Of a DNA stretch of 64,000 bases, positions 42,377 through 50,438 are shown in pieces. This DNA comes from Bradyrhizobium nitroreducens. GTDB taxonomy: Bacteria > Pseudomonadota > Alphaproteobacteria > Rhizobiales > Xanthobacteraceae. The stretch lies in NCBI RefSeq assembly GCF_002776695.1, contig NZ_LFJC01000003.1:6174951-6238950 (forward strand). Reading direction: 5' to 3'. A program made the position numbers and the translations under genes. The first letter of the stretch is position 1, and each line of letters opens with the position of its first letter. The notes beneath the pieces were generated by a model. The model saw nothing but the letters and a program-made list of their open reading frames with translations, was not told the DNA's origin and did no database searches.

Positions 42377-43813
42377 CTACATGTCCGCGTCGCCCTCGGG
42401 GCCGACGGACGCGATGCGCACCATGTTGGTGGTGCCGGGAATGCCGAGCGGAACGCCGGCGACGATGAGCACGCGCTGGCCGGCGCGGACGAAGCCGTCG
42501 CGGAACGCGATCTGGCCCGCTCGGCTCACCATGTCGTCCTGGTCGCGGGCATCTTCAGCCACCACGCAATGCACGCCCCAGACGACGGCAAGCCGCCGTC
42601 CTGCGGTGATGTTGGGCGTGATCGCCACGATCGGCGGCTTCGGCCGCTCGCGCGCCACGCGCACGGCGGTCGAGCCCGATGAGGTCCAGCAGATCAAGGC
42701 GGGCAGGTCCAAGGTCTCGGCGATCTGCCGCGCGGCGTCCGCGATGGCATCGCCCGCGGTGGCTTCCGGCGCCGGACGCTGCGCGGTGAGCACGGAACGA
42801 TAAATCGGGTCGCGCTCGACCTCCTCGCCGATGCGGTTCATGGTCGAGACCGCCTCGACCGGGAATTTGCCGGCCGCCGATTCCGCCGACAGCATGATGG
42901 CGTCGGCGCCCTCATAGACGGCGGTGGCGACGTCGGAGACTTCGGCGCGCGTCGGCACCGGCGACTGGATCATCGATTCCAGCATCTGCGTCGCGATCAC
43001 CACCGGCTTGCCGGCGCGGCGCGCCATCCGCGTCATTTGCTTCTGCAGGCTCGGCACGCGCTCCAGCGGCAGCTCGACGCCGAGGTCGCCGCGCGCCACC
43101 ATCAGCGCGTCGGAGGCCTCGATGATGTCGGCAAGGCGGTCGATCGCCTGCGGCTTCTCGATCTTGGCCATGACGGCGGCGCGGCCGCGGATCATCTTCT
43201 TGGCTTCGAGCACGTCGTCGGCGCGCTGCACGAAGGACAGCGCGATCCAGTCGACGCCGGTGACCAGCGCGGCCTCGAGGTCGGCGCGGTCCTTCGGCGT
43301 CATGGCGGAGACCGGCAGGTCGGTGTCGGGCAGGCTGACGCCCTTGCGGTCGCTCATCTTGCCGCCGACCACGACACGCGTCACCGCGTGCTCCTTCGAG
43401 GTCTCCTCGGCGATCAGGCGCACCTTGCCGTCGTCGAGCAGCAGCGCGTGGCCGGGCCGCAGCGCGGCCAGGATCTCCGGATGCGGAAGATGGACGCGCG
43501 TGGCATCGCCGGGCGCCTTGTCGGAATCAAGCGTGAAGGTCTGGCCGTTCTGGAGTTGGACCGAGCCCTCGGCGAAGGCGCCGAGCCGGAGCTTCGGGCC
43601 CTGGAGGTCGACCAGGATGCCGATCGGCCGGCCGTAGCTCGACTCGACATTGCGGATCGTCGCCACCAGCTCCCGCATCTTGTCATGCGAGGTGTGGCTC
43701 ATGTTGATGCGAAACAGGTCGGCGCCGGCCTCGAACAGGCGGCGGATCATCGCGAGGTCTGAAGAGGCGGGTCCCAGGGTCGCGAGAATCTTGATACGGC
43801 GAAGACGCCTCAT
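42377..43813 (-). CDS. pyk: Pyruvate kinase
   Basis: A 478-residue glycolytic enzyme that converts phosphoenolpyruvate and ADP to pyruvate and ATP. It has the N-terminal KILATLGPASSD and FRINMSHTSHD motifs, ILVDLQGPKLR, the active-site VMAKIEKPQAIDRL and MVARGDLGVELP, the VVIATQMLESM...TRAEVSDVA segment and a C-terminal regulatory domain (about 350-478, ICWTSSGSTAVRVARERP). The start codon overlaps the stop of the upstream DUF1036 gene (ATGA at 43810-43813), so translation is coupled. Confidence 0.97.
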   Translation of the reverse strand: MRRLRRIKILATLGPASSDLAMIRRLFEAGADLFRINMSHTSHDKMRELVATIRNVESSYGRPIGILVDLQGPKLRLGAFAEGSVQLQNGQTFTLDSDKAPGDATRVHLPHPEILAALRPGHALLLDDGKVRLIAEETSKEHAVTRVVVGGKMSDRKGVSLPDTDLPVSAMTPKDRADLEAALVTGVDWIALSFVQRADDVLEAKKMIRGRAAVMAKIEKPQAIDRLADIIEASDALMVARGDLGVELPLERVPSLQKQMTRMARRAGKPVVIATQMLESMIQSPVPTRAEVSDVATAVYEGADAIMLSAESAAGKFPVEAVSTMNRIGEEVERDPIYRSVLTAQRPAPEATAGDAIADAARQIAETLDLPALICWTSSGSTAVRVARERPKPPIVAITPNITAGRRLAVVWGVHCVVAEDARDQDDMVSRAGQIAFRDGFVRAGQRVLIVAGVPLGIPGTTNMVRIASVGPEGDADM

Positions 43814-44406
43814 GGCTTACTTCCAGACGGGGGCGGGGCGGCGGCTGGCGGGAGGCCAGGCGCGGCGGGGGGCGTACCACCGGGCGGGCCATTGGGCAAA
43901 CCCGGAACTCCGCCCGGACCAACCGGACCCGGCAGGCCAGGCACGCGCTGTTGCGCCGGCTGCTCGTTGGCGTCGGTCAGCTGCACCGTCCATGCCCGCT
44001 GCTCGCCGGTGTCGACCTCGAAATAGCCGGTCCGGTCGTAGCCGCGTGCGAGGCAGTCCTCGGTGCCGCGGATGGTGAACTCCTTGTCGCGCGAGCACAT
44101 GAAGGCCTGCCCCGACCATTCCCCGCCGCGATCGTAGTCGATCGCGTAGATGTAATAGTATCGGGCGACCAGCGTTCCCCGCAGCAGGGTCTCGCAGGAC
44201 CGCGAGGAGATGTTCCACCAGCCTTCGGTGGTCCAGCCCTCGGCGTCCTTGTAGCCGAGCGCAATGCCGACCCGGCTCGAAGTGTTGTTGCAGAGCCGGA
44301 AATCGGCAGAAGCCGGGCTGCTGAAGAGGCACAGCCAGGCGATCACCAGCACCGGGACCAACCGGGCGAGCAGGCGAAGCGGGGGGCGGGGAGATTCGGC
44401 AATCAT
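43810..44406 (-). CDS. DUF1036 secreted protein
   Basis: A 198-residue protein with a signal peptide (about 1-34, ending SPASA) and a DUF1036 domain (about 35-145): DFRLCNNTSSRVGIALGYKD, GWWNISSRSCETLLRG, YYYIYAIDYDRGGEW and GYDRTGYFEVDTGE are characteristic. The C-terminal 45 residues are Pro/Gly-rich and disordered. DUF1036 proteins are periplasmic, of unknown function. The stop codon overlaps the pyk start by four bases, a pairing I recall in related alphaproteobacteria. Confidence 0.9.
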   Translation of the reverse strand: MIAESPRPPLRLLARLVPVLVIAWLCLFSSPASADFRLCNNTSSRVGIALGYKDAEGWTTEGWWNISSRSCETLLRGTLVARYYYIYAIDYDRGGEWSGQAFMCSRDKEFTIRGTEDCLARGYDRTGYFEVDTGEQRAWTVQLTDANEQPAQQRVPGLPGPVGPGGVPGLPNGPPGGTPPAAPGLPPAAAPPPSGSKP

Positions 44407-44600
44407 TGTCGCGGTAGCTATACCAGATCATTGACGATTTGGCGTAGGCCCGGGAACCACCCCGGAGGGGGCAACGCCGGCTTGGGCCGGTTTGCGCCGG
44501 GATATGGCAAAATCTGTGACAGAGCCCACCTGATCCCGTAAGGGTGACCCCGACGGGTCAGGCCCAAGGAGACTCCAAGGGGATACCGAGGGATACAACC

Positions 44601-44912
44601 ATGGCAATCGACGACAAGACCAGAACCGAGCTCGAGGCGGCCGCTTTTCGGCGTCTGGTCGAACATCTGAAGACCCGGACCGATGTCCAGAACATCGATC
44701 TGATGAACCTGGCGGGCTTCTGCCGCAACTGCCTGTCCAACTGGCTCAAGGAAGCCGCCGACGCGCAAGGCGCGGCCCTGAGCAAGGACGAGAGCCGGGA
44801 GGCGGTCTACGGCATGCCCTATGAGACCTGGAAAGTGAAGTACCAGGGCACGGCGACGCCCGAGCAGATCGAGACGATGAAGAAGGTTCATCCCCACGAC
44901 CACGGGCATTGA
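44601..44912 (+). CDS. DUF1244 small cytoplasmic protein
   Basis: A 103-residue protein that matches the DUF1244 family: AAAFRRLVEHLKTRTDVQNI, then the conserved GFCRNCLSNWL with a C-x-x-C pair, then SREAVYGMPYETWKVKYQ. The family is small, helical and of unknown function; the cysteine pair could bind metal or be redox-active. The His/Asp/Gly C-terminus (HPHDHGH) might bind metal as well. The ATG at 44601 fits the family N-terminus; the upstream frame does not. Confidence 0.9.
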   Translation: MAIDDKTRTELEAAAFRRLVEHLKTRTDVQNIDLMNLAGFCRNCLSNWLKEAADAQGAALSKDESREAVYGMPYETWKVKYQGTATPEQIETMKKVHPHDHGH

Positions 44913-45102
44913 GTTCGCGCCGGCCCTGAGTCGCATCACACAACAGCTTTCTTCGCCCCGCCTCAGGAAGGTGTGGGCGCGCTGTGGACGAGCAAGATGC
45001 TGCCTTGAACGCAGTCGGCGCCAACCCTAAGGGTTCTAGCCAGCACGCGCGGTGAGGATGCCGGCGTCACCTCGTTTTGCCAGTTCCATTTGGAGTACCA
45101 AG

Positions 45103-45375
45103 ATGGCCACCACCGCCGCCGTCCGCGACGACGAGCCCGCGACGAAATTTGCCAAGGACCAGCTCAAATCCATCATCGAGCGCATCGAGCGGCTGGAGGA
45201 AGAGAAGAAGGCGATCTCCGACGACATTCGCGACGTCTACGCCGAGAGCAAGGGCAACGGCTATGACGTCAAGGCGCTGCGCACCATCGTGCGCCTGCGC
45301 AAGCAGGACCCCAACGAGCGCGCCGAGGCCGAGACGATTCTCGATACCTACATGCAGGCGCTGGGGATGATCTGA
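45103..45375 (+). CDS. gapR: Nucleoid-associated DNA-binding protein GapR (DUF2312)
   Basis: A 90-residue helical protein. The DUF2312 core reads FAKDQLKSIIERIERLEEEK, then AISDDIRDVYAESKGNGYDVKALRTIVRLR. In Caulobacter, GapR is a small coiled-coil protein that encircles overtwisted, AT-rich DNA ahead of replication and transcription and helps topoisomerases; I infer the same here by homology. The start at 45103 is fixed by the TTTGGAG ahead of it. It stands alone, with a palindromic repeat after its stop. Confidence 0.93.
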   Translation: MATTAAVRDDEPATKFAKDQLKSIIERIERLEEEKKAISDDIRDVYAESKGNGYDVKALRTIVRLRKQDPNERAEAETILDTYMQALGMI

Positions 45376-45396
45376 GGCGCCGCGCCTCAGGCATTG

Positions 45397-45485
45397 CCGC
45401 CGTAACCCGGATCAAGCGCAGCGAAGTCCGGGTTCTTGCTGCAGGGAAGCTTCCCCGGATTACGCTTCCGCTCCATCCGGGCTAC
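45397..45485. repeat. Palindromic intergenic repeat (GTAACCCGGAT family)
   Basis: The left arm GTAACCCGGATCAAGCGCAG and the right arm ending CTCCATCCGGGCTAC are inverted, imperfect copies of the element at 425-512. It separates gapR from the DUF1801 gene. Confidence 0.85.
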
Positions 45486-45525
45486 AACCGGCGATGTTGC
45501 ACTTGGTCTGTGAACGGAGACCGCC

Positions 45526-45966
45526 GTGACCGCGCCGCCGCTGCCGCGCGAGGTGAGCCGTGCCCTCGGTGCGCTACCCGCGCCGATCGGCAAGCGGCTG
45601 CTCCAGGTGCGTTCGCTGGTCTTCGCGACGGCTGCGGCACACGAGGAGGCCGGCCGGCTCACCGAGACCCTGAAATGGGGCGAGCCGGCCTATCTGACCG
45701 CCGAGACAGGCAGCGGTTCGACGATCCGGCTTGGACGTCTGAAGGATTCCAACCACGCCGCCATTCTCTTCAACTGCAAGACGACGTTGGTCGACGATTT
45801 TCGCGAGCGCTTTCCCGATCAGTTTGAATACCGGCAGACCCGGGCATTGCTGTTGCCGGTGACGGGCAAGCTGCCGAAGCTGGAGCTATCGATCTGCCTG
45901 TCGCTGGCGCTGACGTACCATCTCGACCGGCGGGGGAAGAAGCCGCGGTACGGGCTACGAGACTGA
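45526..45966 (+). CDS. DUF1801 domain protein
   Basis: A 146-residue soluble protein with a GTG start preceded by GGAGA. The DUF1801 pattern is visible in ETLKWGEPAYLTAE, STIRLGRLKDSNHAAILFNC and FEYRQTRALLLP (compare YdhG-like proteins). The function of the family is unknown. It runs towards the DUF882 gene, with 23 bases between the two stop codons. Confidence 0.85.
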   Translation: MTAPPLPREVSRALGALPAPIGKRLLQVRSLVFATAAAHEEAGRLTETLKWGEPAYLTAETGSGSTIRLGRLKDSNHAAILFNCKTTLVDDFRERFPDQFEYRQTRALLLPVTGKLPKLELSICLSLALTYHLDRRGKKPRYGLRD

Positions 45967-45989
45967 ATACTGGGAGATAGCCGCGTCTA

Positions 45990-47600
45990 TCAGCGCAGCG
46001 CGGCGGTGCGGACGACGAACGACGTTGTCTGGAGCTTTGCGGTCGCACTGCCCGAGAAACTGTCGCAGGACAGGCCTTGCATCGGGTCATCGGCAAAGCC
46101 CATCGCGACCACGCTGTGCGGCTTGACGAAATAGCCACGCAGCGCCGCGGTATCGAGCTCGCCCATCAGCGTGACCGACATCGCGCGGCTGGCGCTCGGC
46201 GACAGCATCACGATCTTGAGCCAGACGCTCTCGCCCTTCGCGGCGGAGAGGCGGGTCGCGGTCGCGACCATCCCGTCGATGCTCTTGCCGACCACCGTGT
46301 TGATCTCGGTCGCCTGGGCGACGTTGCGGGGGCGGGCGGACCGCGGGATCGGCGCCGAGGCGGCGACGACATTGGCCCGGTCGACCGGGGAGGCGGCCGG
46401 CGCGAAAGCCAGCGCCTGGAGCGCCGCGTTGGACACGCTGGCGGTTGGTTGCGGATCGGTGGCGGCGGCAAGGGCCTGGCGGGCCTTCAGCGCCGCGATT
46501 TGCGCCGGCGTCGCCTGCTGCGGTGTGGCGGGGACGTCATCCCAGAAGCCGCGGGCATTGATGATGTCGGCCGGGGTCTCCGGCTTGCTGCCGGCCGCGG
46601 GCTTGTCAGCCACCGGCGCGGGCTTCGGCTTGGGCGGCGCGACGAGCTGAGCATCGGCCGAGGCGAGCTGGATCGTATTGGCGATCTGCGGCTTGGCACG
46701 GGGCGTCGGTACCGGTTCGGCGGGCTTGGCTGCGGCTGCGACGACGGTCGGCGCCGCCGGCTTCGCGGCAGGCGCAGGCGCGCCCTCGTCATCCTCGTCG
46801 CTGCTGGCGGCCGGCGCGGCCGACTTGCCCTTGAACAGCGCGGCAAAGAAATTCGGCTTGCTGCCGGCATCGTCGCCGCTGCCGCGTCGCTCGATCTCGG
46901 CCTTGGCGACCTCATAGCCCTTCAGCGGCACGCCGTCGGTCGGCAGATGCACCGTCTTGCCGTCCGGGAAGACGCGGGCGAGCTGGTCATGCGTCATGCG
47001 CGGCCAATGCCGGATGCTGCCGGTGTCCAGGTGCACGAAGGGCGAGCCCGAGGTCGGATAGAAGCCGACGCCGCCGCGCTGCAGGCGCAGGCCGGCGAAG
47101 CGGATCTGCTCCAGCGCCACGCCCGGAATGTAGAAGTCCATCGCATGTCCCAGCATGTGCTGGCTGAAGCGCGCCACCCCGGAGGAGCGGCGGCGAAGCA
47201 TGGCGTTGGTGGCGGGGGAGCGGTAGGAGGAGATGATCTGGATCGGCTGCTTGCCGTCGACGTCGCGATAGACTTCCCAGAGGATGTCGAAGAGGCGACG
47301 GTCCATGACCGTCTCGTCCTGGGTGCGCCAGTCGCGCAGGAAGTGGTTGAGCTGCTTCAGCGCCCCCTCGTCGTAGCGGCCATCGCGCTTGAAGGTGACG
47401 ATGAGGTCTTCGCCGGAATGGGTGTGGTGGAAGGAAAGCGTCTTGGTCTCGTTCAGCGCGGCGGCGTTATGAACCGAGCCGGCGGCAGCCAGCAGCAATG
47501 CGGCAGCGAGGCCGATCCTGGATCCGACCTTCACTCCCGCATGGGACAACGACAGCACAGCGAATTGGCGTGCGAGACCAGTCAGCACGTATGAGCCCAC
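45990..47600 (-). CDS. DUF882/M15-like murein peptidase with long C-terminal extension
   Basis: A 536-residue secreted protein. After a hydrophobic signal segment (about 28-46) comes a DUF882 domain (about 50-215): SFHHTHSGEDL, SSYRSPATNAMLR, FSQHMLGHAMDFYI and GSPFVHLDTG carry the His/Asp zinc ligands of the M15 peptidase fold, like E. coli MepK. It probably cuts peptidoglycan cross-links. A Pro/Ala-rich low-complexity stretch (about 260-430) leads to a conserved-looking C-terminal domain (about 430-536) I do not recognise. It is transcribed in the same direction as the LD-transpeptidase gene upstream. Confidence 0.88.
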   Translation of the reverse strand: MGSYVLTGLARQFAVLSLSHAGVKVGSRIGLAAALLLAAAGSVHNAAALNETKTLSFHHTHSGEDLIVTFKRDGRYDEGALKQLNHFLRDWRTQDETVMDRRLFDILWEVYRDVDGKQPIQIISSYRSPATNAMLRRRSSGVARFSQHMLGHAMDFYIPGVALEQIRFAGLRLQRGGVGFYPTSGSPFVHLDTGSIRHWPRMTHDQLARVFPDGKTVHLPTDGVPLKGYEVAKAEIERRGSGDDAGSKPNFFAALFKGKSAAPAASSDEDDEGAPAPAAKPAAPTVVAAAAKPAEPVPTPRAKPQIANTIQLASADAQLVAPPKPKPAPVADKPAAGSKPETPADIINARGFWDDVPATPQQATPAQIAALKARQALAAATDPQPTASVSNAALQALAFAPAASPVDRANVVAASAPIPRSARPRNVAQATEINTVVGKSIDGMVATATRLSAAKGESVWLKIVMLSPSASRAMSVTLMGELDTAALRGYFVKPHSVVAMGFADDPMQGLSCDSFSGSATAKLQTTSFVVRTAALR

Positions 47601-47753
47601 CCAGTCGACCAGCGTTCAAAATGGACTCTCCCGCCAACCCCGTTAGCGCGCGAAAGAGGATGAACGCTTTCTTAAAGCGAGAAGGTTAATTCGAGGTTGA
47701 CCTTCCCGCCCCCAAACCAAGTCAGAATACAATCCTAACCGGTTGACTGTGGC

Positions 47754-47776
47754 AAAAAAACGCCCGCTGCCCGGGC
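47754..47776 (-). terminator. Rho-independent terminator of the LD-transpeptidase gene
   Basis: On the minus strand GCCCG, loop GGCAG and CGGGC are followed by G and seven T (47760-47754). Confidence 0.8.
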
Positions 47777-47800
47777 CCAGGTAGACAATGGTTAACGTTA

Positions 47801-47829
47801 AACGGCCCCATCCAGGGGACGGGGCCGTT
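47801..47829. terminator. Perfect hairpin downstream of the LD-transpeptidase gene
   Basis: AACGGCCCC (47801-47809) and GGGGCCGTT (47821-47829) form a perfect stem with an 11-base loop, 40 bases past the stop codon. The T-run is weak on both strands; it may act with the terminator at 47754-47776. Confidence 0.65.
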
Positions 47830-47868
47830 GATTTTGTTTCAGAATTCGCAAAGCGGGCCGCTTGAGGC

Positions 47869-50091
47869 TTAACGGGTGAACACCCGCTGCTGTTGCGGCC
47901 GGCGGCCGACCGGGGCCGGCGGCGGGGTGGGCGCCCCGAACAGCCGTTCGAAGAAGTTCGGACCGGACGAGCCGAAGCCGCCGCCATTGTTGGCTACCGC
48001 AACGCCCGAGGGCAGGGTCGTTGCCGGGCGCGAATAGCTCGGCTGCGAGTGCGCAACGACGGCCTCGAGATCCTTGCCGCGGTTGTTCTTCAGGATGTTG
48101 ATCATGGTCGCGTCGCGGCCATAGACGTCCTTGCGGAATTGCAGCTTGCCGGCGTCGTCCACGAAGGCGGTCTGATAGGTGATGTTGACCGGGATCGGAG
48201 TCGGGAATTTCAGGTCGATCTCGCTCTTGCCGTACATGCTGCGCACGCGCTCAGGCGTGTACTTATCGTTCGGCATGGCGATGTTGAGCAGCACGGACGC
48301 ATATTGATCCGGATTTTGCACGCGCATGCAGCCATGGCTGAAGGCGCGATCTTCCCTGGCGAACAGGTTCTTGTCCGGCGTGTCGTGCTGATAGACCAGG
48401 AACTTGTTCGGGAAGTTGAAGCGGATGCGGCCGAGCGCGTTGGCCTCGCCGGGCGGCTGCGAGATGTGCACCGAGCCGTCACGGTTCTGTTCGAGCTTGA
48501 GGCCCATGCGCTGGAGCACGGTCGGATCCTGCTGCAGCGCCGGCAGGTATTCGTTGTAGACGATCGACGGCGGCACGTTCCAGGTCGGGTTGACCGTGAT
48601 GTACTTCATCGTCTCGGTCAGCAGCGGGGTCGCATGCGTGCCCGGCTTGCCGGTGACGACGCGGGTGGTCCAGACCTGCTGGCCGCGCTGCATCACCTTC
48701 AGCGTGTAGTCGGGAATGTTGAGGATGACATAGGCATCGCCCAGCGCGGGCGCACCGAGGTCGCGCGGCAGCCAGCGCCAGCGCTCCATGTTGACCAGCA
48801 CCACGTCGATCTGCTTGTCGCGCTTCGGGGTGTTGAGCGCCTTGACCGTCTTGTCGTCGAGGATGCCGGTCGCCTTCATCTCGGCGCCGCTCTGGAATTT
48901 TCGCACGGCGTCGGCGACCGCTGCGTCATAGCGGGTGTCGCTGGCGTTCTCGGCAAGGCCGAGCTTGGCGCGGAGCTGCGGCACGCGCGGATCTTCCACC
49001 ACGATCTCAGCCTGCTTCTTGGTCGCCGGGGTGTATTTGAGCGACGGGCCGTCGGCGATCTCGATCACCGGGCCGTTGCCCTGACCGCGCAGCTCCGCGA
49101 GCTTGGCCTTCAGCTCCTTGTAGAGCTTGTGCGGCGGATTGTAGCTGTCGAGCGCAGCGGAGGCGTCGGTCGCGGTGGTGATCTTGGCGAGCACTTCGTT
49201 CGGGTCGACCGGATGCTCCGGATAGAGGATGTCTCCAGAGACCTGCGACCAATGCATGCGGCCGCTCTGGGCCTGGCGCGCATAGTCGAACATGCTGGCG
49301 GTGAGCTTCAGCTCGGCATCGGCGAGCGCATCGGGTGTGGTGGCGCTGGCGAAATCCGGCACCGCATAGTCGGCGGGGTTGAGGCCGTCGGAAGCCGCGT
49401 CCTTCAGCCGGGCGATGACGCCCTTGGCCGCGGCGGTCAGGCTGCCGCCCTGGGTCCAGACCGGCGCGAAGTCGCGTGCGCCGTAAAATTTCTCGATCGC
49501 CGCGCGCTCGTTCTTGCGGTCGAAATAGCGCGACGTCTTGGCGCCGATCATGTCCTTGAGCTTGTCGGCGACCGGCTGGTCCGCGGCGGGAACGTTGCTC
49601 GCGGCCTTCACCGGCTCGGCGGCCGGAGCCGCAGCGGGGGCCGCAGGCGCGGCGGGCGTCGCCGTCGCTGTATCGGCCTTGGCGGGCTCGGTCTTGGCAG
49701 GTTCGGTCTTGGCAGGCTCGGTCTTGGCAGGCTCGGTCTTGGCCGTTTCGCTCTTCGGCGTCTCGGTGGCAGGCGTGGTGGCGACGTCGGAAGGCTTGGT
49801 CTCGACCTTGTTCGGGGCCGGTGCGGCGTCAGCCTTGACGGGCTCCTGCGCCGACACCTTGGCGGAGTCCTGCACCGTTGCGGTAGTGTCGAGCTTGATA
49901 TCGGCTGCGGTCGGGGGCGGGACGTTGGCCGGCTCGGGACGCGGGATCGCGGCTTCGATCGCGAGCTCGGCGGCGCTGCTGCGCGCCTGATCCTGCGCCA
50001 GGGCTGAGCTGGCCGACACCGTGAGGAAGGTTGCCGCGACCGTCATCAAGACACGGTCGAAGCCTGCACGGTGGTTCAAACAGTTCCGCAT
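47869..50091 (-). CDS. L,D-transpeptidase (YcbB/LdtD type)
   Basis: A 740-residue periplasmic protein. The signal peptide (about 12-32, ending SALA) is followed by a low-complexity Pro/Thr/Ala/Glu region with five KTEPA repeats (about 115-145), a scaffold domain (about 170-300), a peptidoglycan-binding domain (about 365-420, DAVRKFQSGAEMKATGILDD) and the YkuD catalytic domain (about 440-620) with HisX..SHGCMRV; Cys588 is the nucleophile. It forms 3-3 cross-links or attaches lipoprotein to peptidoglycan. I chose 50091 because GAGGGG precedes it; 50124 is also open. It is transcribed with DUF882 downstream but has its own terminators. Confidence 0.92.
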   Translation of the reverse strand: MRNCLNHRAGFDRVLMTVAATFLTVSASSALAQDQARSSAAELAIEAAIPRPEPANVPPPTAADIKLDTTATVQDSAKVSAQEPVKADAAPAPNKVETKPSDVATTPATETPKSETAKTEPAKTEPAKTEPAKTEPAKADTATATPAAPAAPAAAPAAEPVKAASNVPAADQPVADKLKDMIGAKTSRYFDRKNERAAIEKFYGARDFAPVWTQGGSLTAAAKGVIARLKDAASDGLNPADYAVPDFASATTPDALADAELKLTASMFDYARQAQSGRMHWSQVSGDILYPEHPVDPNEVLAKITTATDASAALDSYNPPHKLYKELKAKLAELRGQGNGPVIEIADGPSLKYTPATKKQAEIVVEDPRVPQLRAKLGLAENASDTRYDAAVADAVRKFQSGAEMKATGILDDKTVKALNTPKRDKQIDVVLVNMERWRWLPRDLGAPALGDAYVILNIPDYTLKVMQRGQQVWTTRVVTGKPGTHATPLLTETMKYITVNPTWNVPPSIVYNEYLPALQQDPTVLQRMGLKLEQNRDGSVHISQPPGEANALGRIRFNFPNKFLVYQHDTPDKNLFAREDRAFSHGCMRVQNPDQYASVLLNIAMPNDKYTPERVRSMYGKSEIDLKFPTPIPVNITYQTAFVDDAGKLQFRKDVYGRDATMINILKNNRGKDLEAVVAHSQPSYSRPATTLPSGVAVANNGGGFGSSGPNFFERLFGAPTPPPAPVGRRPQQQRVFTR
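49676..49750. repeat. In-frame 15-base tandem repeat inside the LD-transpeptidase gene
   Basis: Four to five copies of a 15-base unit (GTCTTGGCAGGCTCG) encode the KTEPA repeats. Nearly identical units without spacers suggest slippage and copy-number variation between strains. Confidence 0.8.
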
Positions 50092-50438
50092 TGTGTCGCA
50101 CCCCTCGGGTGAACTGTCCCTCATGGAACAGCTTCGTTATCGCCTAATGAGCTTCGGCTAAATCGCGCCGGCCTCTCGAAAGTTGCACGCCTGCACGCAA
50201 CGATTCTGACGCAGACGATATACAGGCCCCGATTTTGCAGCCAGCGCTAACCGGGACAACTCACGCCAAACTGACTTCAAGGAGGCCTCTTGGCAACGGA
50301 TTGTGCGCTTGCCCCGCGCGCTTTTCCCTGTGTCTGTCACTTCCAAGTCACGGTTCAAGGCGCGGTCGAATTCTGTCGTCATGCGAACGGCTTACAGCCG
50401 GTCTGGCCTCGTCTCGCGAACCTCCGTTCGCATGAGGC
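50092..50438. other. Intergenic region between LD-transpeptidase and sigma-54 regulator
   Basis: About 350 bases without a supported gene. It must hold the promoter of the minus-strand LD-transpeptidase gene and the end of the minus-strand regulator mRNA. I see no T-run terminator, palindrome or RNA gene; short plus-strand frames here lack domains and ribosome binding sites. Confidence 0.4.

Noticed and set aside
49676..49750. Tandem 15-base repeats as a possible CRISPR or regulatory array
   Set aside because: The repeats are in frame, have no spacers and encode KTEPA in the LD-transpeptidase linker.
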